Source: CALBZG01 sp964486295 (GTDB lineage: Bacteria > Bacillota > Clostridia > Peptostreptococcales > Anaerovoracaceae). Taken from it: a stretch of DNA of 64,000 nt. The stretch covers positions 62,001 through 126,000 of the forward strand of contig CAZAMF010000002.1 in NCBI GenBank assembly GCA_964486295.1, read 5' to 3'. Every line of letters begins with the position of its first letter. Position 1 is the first letter of the stretch. Below, piece after piece: positions 34,572-43,033 of this stretch. The position numbers and the translations under genes are program-made. The notes beneath the pieces are model-generated. The model did not search any database. It was not told where the DNA came from and was given only the letters and a program-made list of their open reading frames with translations.

Positions 34572-36365
34572 ATGGAAGTCAGAAAAAGAATTGGAAACCT
34601 GAGAAATCTGATGAAACAATCTGGGCTGGATGCGTATATCATACCCAGTTCGGACGATCACCTAAGCGAATATGTATCAGATCATTACAAAGCCAGGGAA
34701 TGGATATCCGGATTTACCGGGTCAGCCGGTACTGTTGTTGTAACCATAGAGGAGGCTGGCCTCTGGACGGATGGCAGATATTATATTCAAGCCAATGAAC
34801 AACTTAAAAATTCGGGCATAAAACTGTTTCGGGAGGCGGATCCCGGAGTCCCGTCATATTCGGAATGGCTGAAAAATAAAATACATAAAAACGGAAGGGT
34901 CGGGCTGGACGGAAATATCTTTTCCACTGCAAATGTTAAGGAATTAGAAAAAAGATTCAACGAAAAAGGAATAGAACTGGATTGTGTGCAGGATCTGATA
35001 TCAGAATTATGGAAAGACAGGACGCATTTACCCGGTGGGAAGATTTTTATACATGATGTAAGATTTGCTGGCAAATCCAGGACAGAAAAATTAGCTGTGG
35101 TGAGAAAAGAAATGAAAAAGTCCGGCGCAAACTATCAGCTTTTGACAATGCTGGACGATATTGCCTGGCTGCTGAACATTCGGGGGAATGACGTGCCAAA
35201 CAATCCTGTGGTCATTTGCAATGTGATTGTAACCCCGGAGGTGTGCAACCTTTTTGTGGATCCTTTAAAAGTTGATCCCGACGTGAGAGCAGAACTGGAA
35301 TCAGACGGAATCGTCCTGATGGAGCCGGAGAAAATCATAGACTGCCTTACATCGCTTTCAGAAAAGGACACAATTATCCTGGACCCGGAATCGACAAACT
35401 TTTGCTTGTTTAATGCGATCAATCATGATGCTTCAAAGCTGCTGCTACCTGATATTACAACCAAGGCAAAAGCTATCAAGAACCGGATTGAAATACGCAA
35501 TCTGAAGGAATGCCAGGTTACTGACGGGATAGCAATGGTCCGATTCATCAGGTGGCTTAAATCATCGATAAACACAGAGGAAATAACAGAAATAAGCGCT
35601 TCTGAAAAACTCGGGGATTTCAGGAAAATGGCGGATCTCTATTCGCAACCCAGCTTTGATACGATAGCAGCTTATAAAAGCCATGCAGCAATGATGCATT
35701 ACAAAGCCACAGAAGAATCCGACTCTAAGCTTGAAAGCGAAGGCTTCCTGCTGATCGATTCTGGCGGGCAGTATTTGAATGGAACAACTGATATTACCAG
35801 AACAATCGTGCTTGGAAAACTGACTGCCGAACAAAAGAGGGATTTTACCCTGGTATTGAAGGGGCATATCGCGTTGGGATCTGCAAGATTCCTGAAGGGG
35901 ACCAGCGGACCCGCACTGGACGTTCTGGCAAGAGAACCGATCTGGCGACACGGAATGGATTATAAATGCGGAACCGGTCATGGGGTGGGATTTTTCCTGA
36001 ATGTTCATGAAGGCCCTCATAGAATCAGCCAGATCCCAAATAAAGTACCTTTAGAGGAGGGAATGGTTGTAACCAACGAACCCGGTATTTATAAAGAGGG
36101 TAAATATGGAATCAGAATTGAAAATATGATGCTGGTTAGAAAAGAAACGCAGAACGAATTCGGGAGATTCCTGAAATTTGAACCGCTGACTTGGTGTCCT
36201 ATTGACCTGGAAGCAATTGACGCCGGTATGCTGACATCAGAAGAAATCATATGGATCAATGATTACCACGATCAGGTTTATAAAAAACTCTCGCCACATT
36301 TAACAGCAGACGAAAAAATATGGCTGAAAAATGAAACCCGAAGGATCAGCCAGCATCTTAAATGA
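34572..36365 (+). CDS. Aminopeptidase P family protein (Xaa-Pro aminopeptidase, M24B)
   Basis: A 597-residue, three-domain M24B peptidase, the long form found in eukaryotes and many Clostridia. The two N-terminal creatinase-like domains include SSDDHLSEYV and FTGSAGTVVV; the C-terminal pita-bread domain has LIDSGGQYLNGTTDITRT (two metal Asp), GTGHGVGFFLNVHEGPH (metal His), NEPGIY and GIRIENM (metal Glu residues). It removes an N-terminal residue before proline, useful for peptide catabolism. AACGGAG precedes the ATG, 14 bp after rtcB. Confidence 0.92.
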   Translation: MEVRKRIGNLRNLMKQSGLDAYIIPSSDDHLSEYVSDHYKAREWISGFTGSAGTVVVTIEEAGLWTDGRYYIQANEQLKNSGIKLFREADPGVPSYSEWLKNKIHKNGRVGLDGNIFSTANVKELEKRFNEKGIELDCVQDLISELWKDRTHLPGGKIFIHDVRFAGKSRTEKLAVVRKEMKKSGANYQLLTMLDDIAWLLNIRGNDVPNNPVVICNVIVTPEVCNLFVDPLKVDPDVRAELESDGIVLMEPEKIIDCLTSLSEKDTIILDPESTNFCLFNAINHDASKLLLPDITTKAKAIKNRIEIRNLKECQVTDGIAMVRFIRWLKSSINTEEITEISASEKLGDFRKMADLYSQPSFDTIAAYKSHAAMMHYKATEESDSKLESEGFLLIDSGGQYLNGTTDITRTIVLGKLTAEQKRDFTLVLKGHIALGSARFLKGTSGPALDVLAREPIWRHGMDYKCGTGHGVGFFLNVHEGPHRISQIPNKVPLEEGMVVTNEPGIYKEGKYGIRIENMMLVRKETQNEFGRFLKFEPLTWCPIDLEAIDAGMLTSEEIIWINDYHDQVYKKLSPHLTADEKIWLKNETRRISQHLK

Positions 36366-36386
36366 TAAATCTCAAGTGGAAATAAT

Positions 36387-36412
36387 AAGAGCCGCCTTTA
36401 AAGGCGGCTCTT
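36387..36412. terminator. Palindromic hairpin between convergent genes, probable terminator
   Basis: A perfect 26-bp palindrome, GC-rich in the centre (GCCGCC..GGCGGC), lies 22 bp after the aminopeptidase stop and before the convergent permease. The T-tract is weak on both sides, so termination is likely but not certain. Confidence 0.6.
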
Positions 36413-36464
36413 CGTCATCAATTTTCCTAACTGTCAGCAAGGTTAACAAGTTGCAAGCGGGCAA

Positions 36465-37736
36465 TCAGTCATTTGCCAGTCCGGCCTTGTCGATGATGTA
36501 GAAAACAAGGCTGAGAACCATACCCACGATGGTGGCCAGGCACATTCCCTTAAGCTGAACTTGTCCAATCTGGATGAAGGCTCCGGAAAGACCTGTAACA
36601 AATACAACGGCTGATAAAGCCAGATTGCGTCCGCGGCTGTAATCCACTTTCTTATCCACGATCAGTCTGAGCCCGGATGCTGCAATCATCCCGTAGAGAA
36701 GGAAACTGACTCCACCCATGACAGGGCTTGGTATCGTCATGATCAGTCCGGAAGCTTTTCCGATGAAAGCAAGCAGAATGGAAAATACCGCCGCGCCGCC
36801 GATGACCCAGACGCTGTACACTTTTGTTACAGCCATAACGCCGATATTTTCACCGTAAGTTGTAGTAGGAACGGACCCGAGAAGACCGGAGAGAGTTGTG
36901 GAAATGCCGTCTCCCAGAAGAGACCTGTGAAGTCCCGGATCCCTGATCAGATCCTTTCCGACGATCTCACTGGTGACTACCTGATGTCCGATATGTTCGG
37001 AAATAACTACCAGAGATGCAGGGATTATGATCAGGATCGCTGAAAGATCAAATGCCGGAAACTGGAAGTTAGGAAGTGCAAAAACAGAAGCGTCTTTCAC
37101 TGCTGTAAAATCAACAAGGCCCAGCGGCAGAGATACGACGTAACCAACGCAGATGGATATCAGAATCGCGATAGCTGCCAAAAATCCCTTGAAAAGAACC
37201 TGCCCGAAAACCGCCACAAGCAGAGTCACTAAAAATACGATCACAAATTTCGGATTGATCGCCGTATAAGTATCATTGAGGATGAGGCCCGCATTACTGG
37301 CGGCCACACCAGCCAGTTCAAGTCCGATCAGCGCGACGATAGGACCCATTGCCGCAGGCGGCAGTAAAACATCGATCCAATCCAGGCCAACCACCTTGAT
37401 GATCCCGGCGACTGCACAAAAGATCAGCCCTGAAACCACGAATCCACCCAATGCATAGGGATATCCCATTTGAGGATTGGCCAGAATCAGGAACGTCGGA
37501 GAAAGAAAGGCAAAACTGGAACCCAGGTAAGCAGGCGATTTCCCTTGGGTCATAAAAATAAAAATCAAGGTGCCGATACCGTTCATCAGCAGGACGATTG
37601 CGGGATTGATCCCGAAAAGCCACGGCACAAGCACTGATGCGCTGAACATGGCGAATGTGTGCTGGATGCTGAGAGGAATTCCCCGTGCAAGAGATACCCG
37701 CTCATTTACTTGGATGATTCTGCGTTCTTCCTTCAT
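36465..37736 (-). CDS. Uracil/xanthine permease (NCS2 family, UraA-like)
   Basis: A 423-residue membrane protein with about 14 hydrophobic segments. Typical NCS2 features are the QHTFAMFSASVLVPWL opening, GSSFAFLSPT, ALIGLELAGVA, the SEHIGHQVVTSEI segment (the Glu and His that bind the base in UraA) and GSVPTTTYGENIG. It imports uracil or a related nucleobase with protons or sodium. Uracil is favoured by the UraA-like motif order. A leader with an intrinsic terminator about 100 nt upstream suggests attenuation. Confidence 0.88.
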   Translation of the reverse strand: MKEERRIIQVNERVSLARGIPLSIQHTFAMFSASVLVPWLFGINPAIVLLMNGIGTLIFIFMTQGKSPAYLGSSFAFLSPTFLILANPQMGYPYALGGFVVSGLIFCAVAGIIKVVGLDWIDVLLPPAAMGPIVALIGLELAGVAASNAGLILNDTYTAINPKFVIVFLVTLLVAVFGQVLFKGFLAAIAILISICVGYVVSLPLGLVDFTAVKDASVFALPNFQFPAFDLSAILIIIPASLVVISEHIGHQVVTSEIVGKDLIRDPGLHRSLLGDGISTTLSGLLGSVPTTTYGENIGVMAVTKVYSVWVIGGAAVFSILLAFIGKASGLIMTIPSPVMGGVSFLLYGMIAASGLRLIVDKKVDYSRGRNLALSAVVFVTGLSGAFIQIGQVQLKGMCLATIVGMVLSLVFYIIDKAGLAND

Positions 37737-37831
37737 AGTATTTCTCCTCTTAAATTAAGTAAAATAATTAATAAATAGAAGTGCATAAAACGTTTAAGAT
37801 TAAATAGACCAGGAAAATTTTTTCATAAAAA

Positions 37832-37888
37832 AACTCCCTGATGGGGAGTTAAAAACACGGCTTGCCGCCGCTGGCACTTCCTGTTTTT
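37832..37888 (-). promoter_or_regulatory. Attenuator-like leader of the uracil permease gene
   Basis: On the minus strand, AACTCCC (37850-37844) pairs with GGGAGTT (37838-37832) and is followed by seven T residues: a textbook intrinsic terminator about 95 nt before the start codon. Just upstream AAAAACA and TGTTTTT (37888-37882 and 37857-37851) can pair around a GC-rich 24-nt insert. No minus-strand gene lies upstream, so the terminator belongs to the leader. I could not match the structure to a PyrR site or a known riboswitch class. Confidence 0.65.
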
Positions 37889-38047
37889 AGTACCTCGGAC
37901 AGAATATCATGATCTGGTATTTATTTCAAGTATTTTAGCAAAAAGAGTATGGCTTTCCTGCTAAAATTATTAGCGTTGATATTCCAATAAGGAAGTGATA
38001 AACTCAAAATTAGTAAGCAAGCCGGATTATTAATGGAGGGATCAATT

Positions 38048-38581
38048 ATGGATTGGAAATTTGTTCTGATATTAATTTTTGCGATTTTTGTTGCGATTTT
38101 TGCAATACAAAATGCAGCCCCTGTGGATATTCAATTTCTGAACTTCGAATTCAATAACGTTTCTCAAGCTGTGGTGATCCTTGTTTCTGCCATCGCCGGT
38201 GCATTTATCGTCATGCTTTTCAGCATCATCCGGTGGATTAAATATACGACCAAGCTGAAGGGTTCCAGCAAGTCGATTTCCTCACTGGAATCCGAATTGA
38301 AACAGTTGAAAGAGAAACTTGAACAAGAGACTGCAAAAGGAGAAGCATCAAATCGGCAGGTGGCGGAGACACTTGAAGAATTGAAAAAAACGCAGCAAGC
38401 GCTGGAAGAAGCAAAAGCTGCGAAGGCTTTGCCAGCCGTAGAGCTGAACACTTCAGATGATGAACAGATTACCGTTCCTACAGAAATAGAAATCAGCGAT
38501 ACCGCTTCGGGAACTGAGCAAAAAACAGAGGAGTCAAAGACTGAAAACGTCAGCGGGATCCGAAAGTGGCTGGGGTTTTGA
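38048..38581 (+). CDS. LapA-domain membrane protein with coiled coil
   Basis: About 177 residues. Two membrane helices (about 3-20 and 38-60) form a LapA (DUF1049) domain: IFAIQNAAPVDIQFLNF is the family signature, followed by a basic RWIKYTTK. Residues about 75-125 are a charged coiled coil (ELKQLKEKLEQE and similar) and the tail is acidic. LapA proteins are implicated in envelope and lipopolysaccharide homeostasis in Gram-negatives; the role in Bacillota is not known. The ATG at 38048 is preferred as GGAGGG is 7 nt upstream. Confidence 0.8.
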   Translation: MDWKFVLILIFAIFVAIFAIQNAAPVDIQFLNFEFNNVSQAVVILVSAIAGAFIVMLFSIIRWIKYTTKLKGSSKSISSLESELKQLKEKLEQETAKGEASNRQVAETLEELKKTQQALEEAKAAKALPAVELNTSDDEQITVPTEIEISDTASGTEQKTEESKTENVSGIRKWLGF

Positions 38582-38680
38582 TGGGCGGCATGATTTGCTG
38601 AGTGATGAATAGTACCGGAAATAAAACCAGCCCAAAAGGTTGGTTTTATATTTATGCAAAACAGACAAAGGAGAACAGAT

Positions 38681-39418
38681 ATGCATCCTGAAAACGAATA
38701 TGTGTATGAAGTGGAGACCGAAGCGGCGGATCTGAATGAAAGCGGTATTCTGAAGCCCTATGCGTATCAGAAGCTCTTTGCACGGGTAGTGGAGCAGCAT
38801 TTGAATAAAATAAATATAAACGTTGATACGACCATGAAATATGGGCTTGCATGGGCGTTGATCTCTATGACGCTGGAAATTGAGAAGCCGGTCAGCGGGT
38901 GTATCAGACTTTTTGCGAAAACCTGGCATTCTGAAAGGCATGGGCCATTTTTCAGGCGTGAAATGATTGCAATGGATGCAAACGGCGATATTGTTTTCAA
39001 CGGGGCAACCTTTTCTGTTTTGCTGGATATTAAGAAAAGGTCGTTCTACAGAAAAAGGGAACTGCCATTTCCCATTATGGAACCAATCGAAGTATATACG
39101 GTCAAAGCTAAACCGACGAAAAAGCTGAAGATGGATTACTTTAAAGTGGATGAGCGAGTCGTTCGCAACAGCTACATCGACCGACTCGGACATACAAATA
39201 ATTGCCGTTACGGCGAATTCGCCTATGACGTTTTTTCCGAAGAAGAGAGGCGCAACCTCATGGCTCTCAGACGGCTTGAGTTCTACTTTTCATCGGAACT
39301 CAGGCTTGATGATCAGTTTTCGATTCTGAAAGCTTATGAAGAAAATGCAATTTTAGTTAAAGGAATGAATGACACGAAATCGGATGTTTCTTTCGATGTG
39401 GTTTTTGAATACCGGTAA
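38681..39418 (+). CDS. Acyl-ACP thioesterase
   Basis: About 245 residues with a double hotdog fold of the acyl-ACP thioesterase family (FatA/FatB type). The second hotdog has SYIDRLGHTNNCRYGEFAYD, equivalent to the conserved D.N.HVNN..Y stretch with catalytic Asn/His. It would hydrolyse acyl-ACP to free fatty acid. Such enzymes are frequent in Clostridia; chain length is not deducible. The ATG at 38681 is set by AAAGGAG (38667-38673); an earlier in-frame ATG has no site. A 102-bp gap follows the LapA gene. Confidence 0.85.
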   Translation: MHPENEYVYEVETEAADLNESGILKPYAYQKLFARVVEQHLNKININVDTTMKYGLAWALISMTLEIEKPVSGCIRLFAKTWHSERHGPFFRREMIAMDANGDIVFNGATFSVLLDIKKRSFYRKRELPFPIMEPIEVYTVKAKPTKKLKMDYFKVDERVVRNSYIDRLGHTNNCRYGEFAYDVFSEEERRNLMALRRLEFYFSSELRLDDQFSILKAYEENAILVKGMNDTKSDVSFDVVFEYR

Positions 39419-39530
39419 CAAACCCAGCTTAATATTCATTTCGACTGATTTCACCGTTTATTATAGGGTAAGATAATAGTATAACTGCCATTTAACAACG
39501 TATTAAAATTTGAAGAAAGGGTAGAGAGAA

Positions 39531-40070
39531 ATGGGAAAAGCAACGCAGGATCTTAGAAAAGAACATGACTCCATATTGCATGTTTTAAGTATTTTAGATC
39601 GGATCCTGGCTGACAATAGCAAAGAAGCATCCCCCAAAATAGAGTATTTTAATGAAGTAGTGTATTTCCTGAAAATTTTTGCCGATAAATGCCACCATGG
39701 AAAAGAAGAAAATCATTTGTTTATAGAATTGGTTGAAAAGGGGATACCAAAAGAAGGCGGCCCGATAGGTGTTATGCTTCAAGAGCATGAAATGGGCCGA
39801 GGATATATTTCACAAATGGCACAGGCGTTGGAAGCAAAAAATCTGTCTGATTTCGGAGCGGCAGCAATCAATTACCGGGATCTTCTTAGGCTTCATATAG
39901 AAAAAGAAAATAATGCTCTATTCGTCATGGCCGATGATCTGATCAGTGAACAGGAACAGGATGAATTATTTGAGAAGTTCGAAAAGCATGAGGAAGAAGT
40001 GATTGGCCACGGGGTTCATGAGGAACTCCATTCGATGATCCATAAATGGACGAAAGAATTCTTGAGATAG
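39531..40070 (+). CDS. Hemerythrin-domain (HHE) protein
   Basis: A 179-residue four-helix protein with the HHE ligand pattern: KEHDSI (about H13), CHHGKEENHLF (about 53-63), LQEHEMGRG and LRLHIEKENNALF, giving the His/Glu set of a non-heme di-iron site that binds O2 or NO. In anaerobes such proteins are linked to oxygen or nitrosative stress sensing or scavenging. It sits 21 bp before the sufC-like gene, so a role in protecting or repairing iron-sulfur centres is plausible (inference). AAAGGGTAGAG precedes the ATG. Confidence 0.87.
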   Translation: MGKATQDLRKEHDSILHVLSILDRILADNSKEASPKIEYFNEVVYFLKIFADKCHHGKEENHLFIELVEKGIPKEGGPIGVMLQEHEMGRGYISQMAQALEAKNLSDFGAAAINYRDLLRLHIEKENNALFVMADDLISEQEQDELFEKFEKHEEEVIGHGVHEELHSMIHKWTKEFLR

Positions 40071-40091
40071 ACTCGGAGGTGAGTAATACAG

Positions 40092-40835
40092 ATGCTGGAA
40101 ATTAAGAATATGGACGTAACACTCGACGGGGATTGTGGCAGAGTGCAGATACTGGACGATATCAACCTGACGCTGGGCAACAAAAAAATATACGTGATCA
40201 CCGGACCAAACGGCGGCGGCAAGTCATCCGTTGCGAAGGCGATCATGGGTATTTATCCTTTGTCTTCAGGCCAGATTTTATTGGATGGGGTCGATATATC
40301 GGGAATGGAAATATTCCAGCGGGCGAGATTGGGCATCGGATATGCGTTTCAGCAGCCCCCGCGATTCAAAGGGATAGAGGTGCGTGAACTTTTAACATTG
40401 GCCGCCGGCGATGACAATACTGAAAAGCTTCATGACCTATTATTTGAAGTAGGCTTATGTGCCGAAGATTATCTCGATCGGGAGATCAATACCGCTTTCT
40501 CAGGGGGTGAATTGAAAAGAATAGAAATTGCAAGCATACTGGCCAGAAATTTAAAGGTTGCCATTTTCGACGAACCGGAAGCCGGTATTGACTTGTGGAG
40601 CTTTCAGAAACTGACGGAGACATTTGTCAAGATGAATGAAAAATATGATACCACCATAGTGATCATATCCCATCAGGAGAGGATACTCAGACTGGCAGAT
40701 GAAGTCATACTGGTGGCAGACGGCAAAGTGAGTGAGATAACAAGCCATGAAAAAATACTAGGAGAAATCAGCCGTCTGGATTCTGACTGTTTATATAGTA
40801 AAGATTGCTGCAAAGGAGGAAGACCAAATGCTTGA
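40092..40835 (+). CDS. SufC-like Fe-S assembly ATPase (SmsC type)
   Basis: A 247-residue ABC ATPase: Walker A GPNGGGKSS, Q-loop AFQQPPRFKG, signature FSGGELKRIEIAS, Walker B VAIFDEPEAGID and the switch His in IIISHQE. The GGELKR..IA and EPEAGID forms are SufC hallmarks. It pairs with the SufB/D-like gene, which it overlaps by 8 bp, as the minimal two-component SufCB (SmsCB) scaffold seen in archaea and Clostridia. No SufS, SufU or SufD is nearby. It is preceded by the hemerythrin gene. Confidence 0.87.
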   Translation: MLEIKNMDVTLDGDCGRVQILDDINLTLGNKKIYVITGPNGGGKSSVAKAIMGIYPLSSGQILLDGVDISGMEIFQRARLGIGYAFQQPPRFKGIEVRELLTLAAGDDNTEKLHDLLFEVGLCAEDYLDREINTAFSGGELKRIEIASILARNLKVAIFDEPEAGIDLWSFQKLTETFVKMNEKYDTTIVIISHQERILRLADEVILVADGKVSEITSHEKILGEISRLDSDCLYSKDCCKGGRPNA

Positions 40836-41745
40836 TGAAGTGGATAAAAGGCTTTTGGAAGAAGTTGCTGATTTACATGAGATCCCTCATGGAGCTTTCA
40901 ATATCAGAAAAAACGGCAGAGGCATCCAGCGAAACACAACAGCCAATATCGATATTGTAACTAAAAGCGATAAACCAGGGATCGATGTCATTATAAAGCC
41001 TGGGACAAAAAATGAAAGCGTGCATATACCGGTGATTTTATCCCAGGGTCTGGATGATCTCGTCTATAATACATTTGAAATCGGAGAAGGCTCGGACGTT
41101 CTTATTGTTGCAGGCTGCGGCATCCACAATCCGGGGAGCAGCCAGGCAAGGCATGATGGAATTCATGAATTTTTTGTCCGTAAAGGTTCAAAAATGAAGT
41201 ATGTCGAAAAGCATTACGGAGAAGGGGAAGGAACCGGCGACAGGATTCTGAATCCGAAAACGATCATAGAAGTGGAGGAAGGCAGTGTCGTTGAACTTGA
41301 AATGGTTCAGATAAAAGGGGTAAACAAAACACTCAGGGAGACCATAGTAAAGCTTCATAAAAACGCCCGTCTTATCGTATCGGAAAGATTGCTAACATAT
41401 CTGGATCAAACTGCGGAATCCGATATCACGGTTGAACTTCTAGGAGAAGACTCAACTGCACAGGTGATTTCCAGATCGGTAGCTCAGGATGAATCCAAAC
41501 AGGTTTTCCATCTGAATATGCGCGGTTACGCAAGCTGCCGCGGACATATCCAGTGCGATTCAATTATCATGCATAAAGCCCAGGTTTCCTCCATACCTGA
41601 GATTTCAGCATTTAATTCCGAAGCGCAATTAATTCATGAGGCTGCAATCGGCAAAATTGCCTCTGAACAACTGATCAAACTGATGTCCCTGGGATTGACT
41701 GAGAAAGAAGCGGAAGACACTATACTTCATGGCTTCCTGAAATAA
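40828..41745 (+). CDS. SufB/SufD-like Fe-S scaffold (SmsB type)
   Basis: A 305-residue SufBD-family protein, much shorter than canonical SufB (about 470) or SufD (about 420), as in the minimal SMS systems. It contains the beta-helix core with VVELEMVQIKGV, then RGHIQCDSIIM and PEISAFNSEAQLIHEAAIGKIASEQLIKLMSLGL, where the conserved Glu/His region of SufB/D lies. It should form the scaffold with the ATPase it overlaps by 8 bp. AAAGGAGGAAG lies within the 3' end of sufC. Confidence 0.87.
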   Translation: MLDEVDKRLLEEVADLHEIPHGAFNIRKNGRGIQRNTTANIDIVTKSDKPGIDVIIKPGTKNESVHIPVILSQGLDDLVYNTFEIGEGSDVLIVAGCGIHNPGSSQARHDGIHEFFVRKGSKMKYVEKHYGEGEGTGDRILNPKTIIEVEEGSVVELEMVQIKGVNKTLRETIVKLHKNARLIVSERLLTYLDQTAESDITVELLGEDSTAQVISRSVAQDESKQVFHLNMRGYASCRGHIQCDSIIMHKAQVSSIPEISAFNSEAQLIHEAAIGKIASEQLIKLMSLGLTEKEAEDTILHGFLK

Positions 41746-41782
41746 AGTTGGTCGTAAAAGATCAATTGGAAGGGGTGGTATC

Positions 41783-42580
41783 ATGTTCACAATGGACAAC
41801 TATATTGTTGCCGAAAGCCTTGAACAGGCTTATTCTCTAAATCAGCGGCGCAGCAACGTATTGCTGGGAGGTATTTTTTGGCTCAAGATGGGCAAAAAAA
41901 GAATCGGGACTGGGATTGACATATCAGCATTGGGTTTGAATACCATAGAAGAAGATGAAGATGCGTTCCGGATCGGGTGTATGTGCGCTTTACGTGAGAT
42001 TGAAAATCACGAAGGCTTGAACAAACATTTCCAAGGGCTTCTCAAAAAGTCAACTGAGCATATTGTAGGCGTTCAACTCAGAAATACTGCAACGGTGGGG
42101 GGCACCGTTTTTTCCAGATTCGGATTTTCAGATGTGCTGACTGCGCTGCTTGCAACGGATTCTTATGTCGAACTCTATCATGGTGGTATAGTGGCTATGC
42201 CTGATTTCGTTGCGATGCCGAGGGATAGGGATATACTCGTCAGGGTGATCATAAAAAAGGATGAAAGAAGAACTTCGTATTCAAGCTTCAGAACAAGCTC
42301 CGGGGATCTTCCGATCCTTACATGCGCCATATCGGATACAGAAAACGAATGTGGGATCATCATCGGCGCCAGACCAGCAAAAGCAAAGCTTATTAAATAT
42401 CCATCCCTTAGAAAAGCTTCGACAGATGATGTTGAACATTTGATCAGTCAAATAGGACGGGACTTTGTCTTTGGGACCAATATCAGGGCCGGAAGCGAGT
42501 ATCGCAGACATCTGGCCGAAGTCATGGTAAGAAGAAATATTGAAGCGCTTAGCAGCGGAGGTGCCGGCCATGCTTATTAA
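41783..42580 (+). CDS. Molybdenum hydroxylase FAD-binding subunit (XdhB/CoxM-like)
   Basis: A 265-residue protein of the FAD_binding_5 family found in xanthine dehydrogenase and CO dehydrogenase medium subunits. It has SNVLLGGIFWLKMG near the N-terminus, RNTATVGGTVFSRFGFSDVLTAL for FAD binding, and the C-terminal domain with EVMVRRNIE. It passes electrons from the Fe-S subunit to the acceptor. AAGGGGTGG precedes the ATG. First of three coupled subunit genes; it overlaps the Fe-S subunit start by 11 bp. Confidence 0.88.
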   Translation: MFTMDNYIVAESLEQAYSLNQRRSNVLLGGIFWLKMGKKRIGTGIDISALGLNTIEEDEDAFRIGCMCALREIENHEGLNKHFQGLLKKSTEHIVGVQLRNTATVGGTVFSRFGFSDVLTALLATDSYVELYHGGIVAMPDFVAMPRDRDILVRVIIKKDERRTSYSSFRTSSGDLPILTCAISDTENECGIIIGARPAKAKLIKYPSLRKASTDDVEHLISQIGRDFVFGTNIRAGSEYRRHLAEVMVRRNIEALSSGGAGHAY

Positions 42581-43016
42581 ATTATGGATCAATGGCAGGG
42601 AATATAATGACGATGTGCCGCCTGACACTTTATTGATCGATTATCTGCGACAGAAGGGATATTACAGTGTTAAAAGGGGCTGCGACACATCAAATTGCGG
42701 ATTGTGCACAGTATTGTCCGAAAACCGGCTAATACTATCATGCTCCGCTCTGGCTGTAAGGGCCAACGGACAGCATATCACCACATTAGAAGGCGTTCAG
42801 GAGGAGGCGGAAAAGTTCGGCGGGTTCCTGGCAGATGAAGGTGGAGACCAGTGCGGATTCTGCAGCCCCGGGTTTATCCTCAGTGTAATTGCCATGAAAC
42901 GTGAGCTGTCGGATCCGGACGAAGAAAAAATAAAGAAGTTTCTTGAGGGGAATCTGTGCAGGTGTACCGGATATCAGGCGCAGCTGAGGGCAATCAGAAA
43001 ATATCTGGAAATTTGA
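42570..43016 (+). CDS. Molybdenum hydroxylase [2Fe-2S] subunit (XdhC/CoxS-like)
   Basis: A 148-residue protein with two 2Fe-2S clusters. The plant-type ferredoxin cluster uses GCDTSNCGLCTV plus a later C (IL-SCSA); the second uses CGFCSPGF and CRCTGY. Both full cysteine sets are present. It relays electrons from the molybdenum centre to FAD. GGAGGTG lies before the ATG at 42570; an upstream in-frame ATG at 42540 has no site. Confidence 0.92.
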   Translation: MLIKLWINGREYNDDVPPDTLLIDYLRQKGYYSVKRGCDTSNCGLCTVLSENRLILSCSALAVRANGQHITTLEGVQEEAEKFGGFLADEGGDQCGFCSPGFILSVIAMKRELSDPDEEKIKKFLEGNLCRCTGYQAQLRAIRKYLEI

Positions 43017-43033
43017 CAGGAGGGGAGCTTGCC

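Noticed and set aside
37832..37888. PyrR attenuator or ykkC/purine riboswitch
   Set aside because: The conserved PyrR loop and the conserved cores of the ykkC and purine riboswitches are not present; left as an unassigned leader.
38534..39193. Minus-strand open frame of 219 codons
   Set aside because: Antisense to the acyl-ACP thioesterase, rich in His/Phe/Arg as expected from a shadow frame, and without a ribosome site.
40092..41745. Complete SUF operon
   Set aside because: Only SufC and one SufB/D-like gene are present; no SufS, SufU or SufD in the window.
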